DNA of 64,000 nucleotides from Unio delphinus. Taxonomy: Eukaryota > Mollusca > Bivalvia > Unionida > Unionidae. Location of the stretch: assembly GCA_029339505.1 (NCBI GenBank), contig JAQISU010001239.1, forward strand, positions 8,440,001-8,504,000, written 5' to 3'. The notes below the pieces were generated by a model, which was not told where the DNA came from, searched no databases, and was given only the letters and a program-made list of their open reading frames with translations. Below are positions 56,084 to 64,000 of the stretch, in pieces; position 1 is the stretch's first letter; every line of letters begins with the position of its first letter. Both the position numbers and the translations under genes were made by a program.

Positions 56084-56090
<7 letters not shown>
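55771..56090 (+). repeat. Tandem duplication, period 160 bp
   Basis: The unit beginning ATGAAAAAACACCCAGG occurs at 55771 and 55931, two copies with moderate divergence, running into the TA/GA microsatellite. Confidence 0.85.
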
Positions 56091-56166
<76 letters not shown>

Positions 56167-56230
56167 GACAGACAGAGACAGACAGACAGAAACAAACAGA
56201 CAGAGAGACAGAGTTAGAGAGACACAGAGA
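56088..56230. repeat. (TA)n-(GA)n compound microsatellite
   Basis: TA run to about 56125, then GA/GACA-rich sequence. Frames through it are spurious. Confidence 0.95.
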
Positions 56231-56265
56231 GTTAAACTTCTCGTAACATCTTATCTCATTCGAAG

Positions 56266-56440
56266 GCTTAAAATGAATCCCAAAAATGTTCCACTTACAA
56301 CTGATCCGAATACCGACGATTGGAAGAGAGTTAGAAACTACATTACATCTGGTTTTGACGGTGAACAGCGTCAACAAAGTGGCAAAGGGAAGCCGAACAT
56401 AGACAAGGTTGTCATCTTCTGGCCAGTTTTGCGCATGAAC
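56266..56440 (+). CDS. Host gene, probable exon 4
   Basis: A candidate exon with acceptor CGAAG/G at 56265 and a good GTGAGT donor at 56441. It joins exon 3 in phase 2 without a stop and continues the protein with helical, charged text and IDKVVIFWPVLRMN. A hydrophobic strand followed by WP just before the DxxG (G3) region is a hallmark of dynamin-like GTPases in this position, which supports the link. The G3 exon itself was not found downstream: a candidate at 56528-56588 does not contain it. The acceptor is not ideal. Confidence is moderate. Confidence 0.5.
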
Positions 56441-56529
56441 GTGAGTATTAGCTTTTTGTTTGACTACATTTCTGTTGTTTCCGATACGCTTGCTACTGCA
56501 TTATTAAAAGTAATGTTTACATTATAGGT

Positions 56530-57639
56530 CCTGCAAGAGGATTGTAGTCAAGGCCCACCTGACAGTTCTAAAAGCAGAAACGTTAAAGGTACCGTAAAGA
56601 GAGATTCATCCTTAACAATAAATGCTATATTTCAATTATTTAATAACTTGACGAAGTACAGTTGTATATATCACATTCCATTTTAAAGGTTAAATAAGTA
56701 TGTCATTTTCATTCAGATAAGTATCAATACATTAGTTTGTATTCCAATTTGCAAATGAATTGATGAAATAATTATGTTAAAAAAACAAAAGGCAAAATCT
56801 AAAGTTTTTACATTTAATACGTTATTAACACGTGATACTTCTCCTTTTAATACATAACCCGATCACATTTTGGGGAAGATGATTCTCGAATCCAGCATTC
56901 ACGGAGAGAAGAAAATGTGTCTCTGCCGTCTAGATTTCATATAAACGAAGGTAAAAGATCTGATCACATTTCTTTCGCGTGCTTTCCGTTACCAGGGTTA
57001 TGTTTTCACTAACATTAGACACATAGTAATGTACGCTTCTCACATAATATTTGACAAGGCTGTTGTTACTTTAAAGACTTTTTGTCTTCTTGCACAGATT
57101 AAAGACGGATCTGACTGCATGACTTGGTAAAGCATTTATAAGGCTTTCTTTTCGGAAAATAACTAGCCAAAATGTGCTTATCCACATTAAAAGCTCACCT
57201 TGCCTTGAATCTGTGCTTTCGACACGTCAGCCATTGCTGTTTGAATGCAGTGTAAAACAGTATGGAAGCAGGTGTCACAATAATTGACTGTTCAACTCGT
57301 CTTGCCACCTGCACATATTTTCAGGCAGAAAAAGGTTTAGCCTCTAAATAGATACGATCGCCGCAAAATATGAGGCAGGATATTGTTCCAGTTGTAGGCG
57401 GCAATACAATCCTCAGTTCCGAAGGCACTTTCAAATAGGGACACTAAATAAGGTTTCTACTTCTACAAGTCTCTTGTATTATCATCAACCTTACCCACTT
57501 CACTATCGATTACCCATCCCATGAGTTACTTGCGCTTATGATAAGGCAGCAATTGTATAGAACGGGATCTGATTATTACTCAACAAGCGGCCGATGGAGA
57601 TTGTTTGCAAACGTAATTCTCTGTTGATTTACTTTAGGT
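56530..57639. other. No gene firmly recognised
   Basis: A possible further exon at 56528-56588 has acceptor TTATAG and donor AAG/GTACCG but no dynamin motif, so it is not claimed. Otherwise non-coding. Confidence 0.35.
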
Positions 57640-58250
57640 TGTTTCTGTTACCCAAAGCCAACCATAATCTCAGGCCACTCAAAATTGTCGACCTACTCAA
57701 CCAGTACATAGCCGCGGCAGGATCAGTCATACCTTTGGGTATAAAGGATCCAGTTTACAACACGTTATGACGAATGGGACATATCATTATACCTTTACAT
57801 ATTCACATCCCATGCAAAATCTGCTACCGTAGTTTCCAAAAAACTATTCACCATTTTCGTACTCTCTAATTCGGTCTTAAAATCAACCTAAAGGCTTTTA
57901 CCAGAACCATCAAAAGTGTCATCTCTCTATTCCAATCAACTTTGTCAGCAAAGGCGACGACTATATACATCACCAAAAGCAACTGGTAAGTTTAATCGTT
58001 GGTCAAAGGCAAAACAATCTTCTTCCCCGTTTAAGATACTTAGGGTTTCTGATCAATTGTGACAAATCGGATCTCATTCAAACGAAGTATTGTTCGCATT
58101 CCTGAATCATCTGCAGGGCTCTCAGATCAGATCAGAATTCCGACATGGAAATGATCTTGGTCAGAGAGGTTTTGCAACGCATCGTGCTATTCAGCTTGGC
58201 GTCAGATTTTATTTTTCTCCATGGCTTCTGTTGTTGTTTTGCATGTAGGT
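57640..58250 (+). pseudogene. Possible reverse-transcriptase fragment (DIRS/Gypsy-like)
   Basis: Across frames, PRLRYLGFLINCDKSDL near 58035 resembles the LG..IN..KS box of DIRS- or Gypsy-type reverse transcriptases. Upstream text (LRPLKIVDLLNQYIAAAG) is coding-like. The rest is too worn for assignment, and other retroelements are possible. Confidence 0.3.
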
Positions 58251-60714
58251 CTGTTAGCTCAATATCTTACTTTTCCAGTCGTGTAAATAAACAAGCATGA
58301 TGTCGTAAACGATAGTGTATGTCCTTCGTCAATGACACAACATAATAATAGTTTATAGTGGTAATTCCAATAGAAAACCCAACCAGAAATTACGATCTGC
58401 ATGGACGCTAGCTGGTACAGTTGACTAACCCAAATATTGTCTATTTTCAACATAAACAGTGACAAATGGGATCCAGAAGAGTTAATCGTTCCTCAAGAAC
58501 ACAGAACTGAAGAACACATTTAAATCGTTTAATTTCTAGACGAATAGATATTTGATGGAAAAAGTAATCGTGGTGGCATATATATTCAAGAATACGTACC
58601 TGATCACATTATTTTTAAACCCTCCCACAAATGCGAATATTCTAAGCGAAGTGTTTTTCAAGTAAAACCAATATTATAAAAACGTAGCCACCTAACAGGA
58701 GAATGAAGAAGGTGGTATGGTAGAGGTTGGGTAAACTTTATTACCTTCGTCTATAAGAAATGCAGAGGGCAAAAGCAATGTTTTATTTCTTCTATGATTG
58801 CTGGGTTGGAGAGTTGGCTGACAAAAGTCACTAATGTAAATGGTATTGGGTAAGTATTATCGGAGAAACGTAATTTAATAATGGTAGTGATCGGATGAGA
58901 GGGCATACATTGTAAGAGCTTTTTGAACTGAAGCTGATTTAACGAGTATTAAACATACATTATGTATTAGATTGTACACCTAATACGCTCATGAACTCGA
59001 CCTTCACCTTACAATTCTTACAGATAAACATGTTGGTTTTTAAAAAAATTAAATCTGAAAATGTATTTTACGCAGATCTTTGATACATTTATTAGGGGTC
59101 TGAAGGATACATATCCTTTTCATTCTAGGTATTGTATTTGTAATGCATGGCAGATGAATTAACCCTTAGCTTATTAATAAATACGATTTAAATCTAAATA
59201 TGGTAAAATGTGTGTATTATTTGCGTATTGAATGTAAATTAATCTTTTATTGAATGATAGTCTTTCCAGTATTGCCTCTTAAAATGTTTTGCCTGCGTGT
59301 CCTCTCCTTCAGTAGAATAAATGATGTACACTTTATCTTCTGGTATTTGACACCACATGCTACTATAAATGTGATGCTCTTTGTCACTATATTCCATGAC
59401 TTATTGCTGGATACATTACATTTTCATCTCGCCCCCAATTTACCATCGTCGAAAACTTGAACCTTTTAATTATAACATTTGCTATTGATACTTTTCTATT
59501 CCATCTATGCAGCTAATAACAGTCAACGAAAACTACGCGATAACACATACAATGATCTGCTTACAAGTGTGAAAATGTCAGCAAAGTATTTCCATTGTCA
59601 TAGAAAAATTGATTATATATAGCAGTAACAATTCTGTTTAAATTTAATCAGATCTTGTAATCTTGAACTCATTATTTGGTGCAGCTTTAAAGCTTGTGAA
59701 TCTTTATATTCGAATATTTTCACAGGATTGCAACAAAATGACTAAGGCAGGGAATAATATATTGTTTAATAACGTCGGACAATCTATTCAATCGAGTCTT
59801 TAATTCACCACTGCAACCTGACCGAAAGCAAATTAGTTGCTTTTGCATTAGCAAATACACTATAGTTTAAAGTTTTAATTACGGGCTCACTTACACTTGT
59901 CAGTTTCAAATTGCTGGTTCTGAGATGTCACTTGTTTGAAAGAAGAATAAAAGGTCACCAAAAATATTGTTACTCACCCCTTACGACGAATACATCCTTC
60001 CCATGAAATAATCTGAATAGGTCCTCTAAAACATTTTCATGATACTACGTGTCTGACGCATTCTCTTTATTCAACAAATTTGTAGATTTAATTAAAGCTA
60101 AATAATTATAGGCCAGACGTTTTTGTCCTACAACATTAACGAAAGAATTTGCACCAGTTTGTACTTCATGCAAATTTGACTTGACATATGATTTAAGAAA
60201 ATTTTAGTCAACATTACCACAGTCATGCATGTGACAGAACATGAATATATCAAATCAGTTCGATATTAAACCCTTTGATCAATAGATTGTAGTCTAAATT
60301 AGTGAGATTTCTTACCGACAAAAATGTTTTTTAAGGTGACGGAAAACAAATTAAGTGCATATTTTGCAATAATATTTTATTATAATAAAGAACAATTTTA
60401 TTTAGCATGAATAAGATTCTGATGGAAATTTTACAAACGTAATTATGTAATATGAATTGGGATATTGGCATTTGAATGAAAAATGTAGTCTAATTGTTCC
60501 CGCAGATACTACTTTTAATCCATTTTGCATGAACTGTTGCAAACGCAGGACGTTAGCTGTTCTTCACCAACCTAATCTCTAATCTGAAAGAGTTGTTGAA
60601 CTTAAGATTTTGCCAAGATTTTATTAGTACTGAGAGAACAATCACGTTTCGGCATTTTGACATGAAGTTACCAAAAGAGTTAAGAGCTTCCCTTAAATAT
60701 TCAATTGAAAAAAA
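58251..60714. other. No gene recognised
   Basis: AT-rich non-coding sequence. Short frames only, e.g. 59254-59460, without motifs. Confidence 0.45.
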
Positions 60715-60805
60715 ATGAAAAACACAATAACAACAAATACAATAACAACAAGCACAATAACAAGAAGGACAATAACAAAAAACACAATAACAACAAACAA
60801 GACAA
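60715..60805. repeat. Minisatellite of ACAATAACAACAA-like units
   Basis: About six variants of an (A/G)ACACAATAACAA unit. Confidence 0.85.
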
Positions 60806-61816
60806 AATAGATGAACACCTAAACTAGTCTGTCTGGTAAATGCATGTTTTGTCCCTTATCTCCTTTTAATCTCACCTCCACCATAAATGTCGGCCGACTT
60901 TTAATCAAGGACTCACATACCGTCATAAACCGCATTTGAACCTTTTATTGTTTATCACATCTCAATAAATATTACAACGATACAACAATACTGTAACTAG
61001 TTGACATATCGATGCTTAGACATTTAGTTATTGTGTACAACAATCGAGTAACTTAGTACGTATCATTGCACTGGTAGTCTCATTGGTGCAATGAGTTCGG
61101 TCCTCAGTAGACTTATTGTAACTGGTTTCTTAAATGTTTATATAGAACATGACAACAGTAATAACTTTTCAAACCTTTTAAAGTCATTAAAGTTCAATAA
61201 GATTTCTTTCAACTATAAAATGGTATGTGCAGTAGACTGCCTCTAATACGCTTTATAGCCTCATGTCTAACCATATCAATGCAAAGTCTCAGTTAATCGA
61301 CTAATGTTTGACAACTGATGTCTGGAACAATTATTCTGTATGCTAGATAAATATTCATATTGGTATAAAGAAATGAAACGGCAGATAATAAAGCCAAAGC
61401 TAACAGTTTCACTAGTCTCCAGTCTCCAAAAGTAGGATACCAGACACTGACTTCAAATTTTTAGATATTGAATACTTCAGCATATTAGTCGTAAATATCA
61501 AACTATGTGGAATGAAAGCTAACTGTATCAGATTAAATATTCTATTGGAGAGGGCATCGCATTCGTAAAGAACAAATCGCTGTGACGAGGTGGAACACAT
61601 TACCTGGCTCATGCATGCAACCTGAAGGGTGAACATATACCAGAGTGCAATACCATGCCAGTATTCGCACTGGCAATTCCTGTAAAGTGCTTAGACTGTT
61701 ATTCATTGAGACAAAATTATTTTGTATTTTAACTTTTACTGTATGGATAAATGTCATACTAATGTACGAAAATCGTGGACTTGTAATGGAATGCACTTTT
61801 ATCAAACATTTTAAGG

Positions 61817-61817
<1 letters not shown>
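60806..61817. other. No gene recognised
   Basis: Short frames at 61412-61805 lack motifs. No RNA gene seen. Confidence 0.4.

Positions 61818-61870
<53 letters not shown>
61818..61870. repeat. (TA)n microsatellite
   Basis: A pure TA run. A direct repeat TTTATTTGGGAGATTTTCTA lies just beyond at 61947 and 62007. Confidence 0.9.
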
Positions 61871-61872
<2 letters not shown>

Positions 61873-63007
61873 GAATAATTATGTACACATTTTACATAAT
61901 TTTAATATCTTTTTTATGTATATCTTATTTAGCATGCTTAATTACATTTATTTGGGAGATTTTCTATACCTTTATAGATTTATTTATTTGATTTATTTAT
62001 TTGATTTATTTGGGAGATTTTCTATACCTAAATCTTTGCGCAAGTTGTTGTTTCCATTTTGTGGATTTTGCCTTTTAGTTGGCACCGTATGGCCACTACT
62101 GTAATAAGGTGCCATTAAATGTCACTACCCCTACCAGATGTTTTTTTTGAATCCTGCAAAAGGTGATATAGAGAATGTTAGTTTTCTTTAACCAAGAATC
62201 ACATGAATGCCAGAATTATTTTACATATATGGCATTGTTCAACCTGCATAAGCCTTGAAATACATTTTCAAGGAACTTGTTATTTGATTTTCCCGACGAC
62301 ATATTTTTAACATACAGTATTCCTTGTATGCTATCTCCATGTGGCCAAGCCAAGTTAATACGATGACAATGGTACAAGGAGGGGTCTTATAATTGAATAT
62401 CACTAGATCTAAGTAGAGCCTCCTAGTTTATGTTAAAACAGGGCAAGTGCTTTTCGTATGATTAAAGGCTCTCTCAACAATATTTTATTAACAAGATTAC
62501 AAAACTGCAATAGCGGAATCACGCATGTTCACGAAATGCAATTTCTATGTTTTTTGGGGAACTCTAAATATTTTTCAATGCATATCTTTTGAATGGAAAT
62601 TGTTGTTATTAGGAGGCGGTTTTAATCGAAAGGACGTAAACCAAATTTGCCAAGCTAATCAACTAATGTATATTCTATGTTGTATTTTCTCGCTCACGAA
62701 AATGTCGAAGATTCGTCTGAAAGAACGGCTGCACTGGAAGGAATAGAGACAAAGGTAACACTTTGTTAACATTGCGTATCCCAGATATATCCTACTGTTG
62801 ATGTGATGTATGTATTCTAAATACATTTTTGTATTATAACTAAAGGAACTACTTGCTTTGTTTATGCTATAGCTGCATTTTCACACGGAGTCTTCAATAC
62901 CGAGGTATTATAACAATTCCTATAATCGTCTTGTAGATTTTCACTTCCTTAACAGCTGTCATATATCCAGTGGTTGATAACACCCACACACACAGACCCT
63001 GCCCCCA
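61871..63007. other. No gene recognised
   Basis: AT-rich. A candidate exon-like stretch ends at an AAAG/GTAACA donor near 62757, but no motif supports it. Confidence 0.35.
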
Positions 63008-63330
<323 letters not shown>

Positions 63331-63616
63331 GATCGTTTTTAGATACAGGCGATCTAGCTCCGCTTGTGTAGGTAAATACCAAATAGGTTGTCATTTTATC
63401 ATCGGATTTAAAAACGATTACAGCATGATATGCACAATTGTGAAATAATAGTTCAAGTAGAACTATTTAATATTAATAATAAACGTTTTATTTAATTTAA
63501 AAAAATGCAATATATGTTTGACTGAATTGACTGTAATGTTCTCTATGTTTTGTAATTGCCTTTGACTAGGAGTCCAAGACGGTTAGATATCTTTAACGAA
63601 AACTAGTTTGGGTGAC

Positions 63617-63620
<4 letters not shown>

Positions 63621-63707
<87 letters not shown>
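63621..63707. repeat. (CT)n-(TA)n microsatellite
   Basis: CT run to about 63681 then TA run. Frames through it are spurious. Confidence 0.95.
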
Positions 63708-64000
63708 CGAGCAGTAAATCGATCACTATTATATGTATATGCCCTAAAAAGGGTGAAGCACACTAACTATAATGCCCACTTATCAATCTGCCGGCCTGTT
63801 ACCAACTTCGTTTTTGTATCATAAATCCATCATCTACAGTAACCAAACTTTACTTGTAAGGAAAAAACATATCAATTTCAGGGTCATATTGACATATTAC
63901 ACATGACAAGAGTTATCCATTTCGGACAGTTACCCAATTTTGTCGAAGTCCTGCACTTGACGGAAGGATGAATTCTATCGATACAGTTTGAAAATCTCCA

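Noticed and set aside
56528..56588. Exon 5 of the GTPase gene carrying the G3 motif
   Set aside because: Splice signals are acceptable but the encoded text has no DxxG, so it is not claimed.
62525..62757. Further exon of the host gene
   Set aside because: A donor-like site exists at the end, but no motif or phase evidence links it.

Overview
The window looks like animal nuclear DNA, most probably from a mollusc or another lophotrochozoan. It is AT-rich and intron-bearing, full of simple repeats (TA, GA, CA, TCTA and AAT runs) and of decayed non-LTR retrotransposons, SINEs and hAT-type MITEs. The phylum is an inference from the repeat types and from a dynamin-like GTPase gene. The species cannot be read from the sequence.

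Layout. Bases 1-5,860 hold an unrecognised reverse-strand reading-frame pair, a 5'-truncated RNase H-bearing LINE (copy A) and an antisense reverse-transcriptase fragment. Bases 6,075-21,866 are an almost complete Polinton/Maverick (element 1, about 15.8 kb). It has ~270-bp terminal inverted repeats, possible 5-bp target duplications (CAAAA), and the full morphogenesis set: double-jelly-roll-type major capsid protein, pVI/pX-like small capsid proteins, adenain-type protease, A32/FtsK-type packaging ATPase, zinc ribbon-phospholipase A2 protein and retroviral-type integrase. It also has a possible fibre/minor structural protein, a membrane protein, a repeat protein and several small proteins. 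Most genes carry one or two frameshifts or stops, so the element is a recent fossil. Where a protein-primed family B polymerase would be expected there is instead a decayed polymerase-like/SF1 helicase/HNH reading frame, next to a NUMOD4-HNH homing endonuclease remnant.

Bases ~22,000-32,000 contain a second, much older Polinton (element 2) on the + strand. It does keep recognisable pieces of the usual polymerase B (with a TDTDS motif), plus fibre-like, pVI-like, capsid, protease and membrane-protein remnants that match the element 1 proteins. Element 1 therefore sits beside, or inside, an older relative.

From 33,417 onward a host gene runs on the + strand. At least three, probably four, exons of a dynamin-family GTPase can be joined by canonical splice sites and matching phases. 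Its 13.7-kb intron holds LINE copy B, a Gypsy gag remnant, LINE copy C and an 830-bp purine block. Its next putative intron (8.3 kb) holds a SINE split by a hAT MITE, an unidentified decayed virus- or transposon-like coding block (50.4-52.9 kb), and a SPIN-like hAT MITE with perfect 8-bp target duplications. Bases 56.6-64 kb are mostly non-coding with microsatellites and one weak retroelement fragment.

How the Polinton genes fit together (family knowledge): integrase inserts the element; capsid, pVI-like, protease and ATPase genes would build and fill a virion; PLA2 would act in membrane passage; the polymerase/helicase would copy the DNA. A CAATTGAAAA-like box about 20 bp before several separate start codons is a candidate shared promoter motif.
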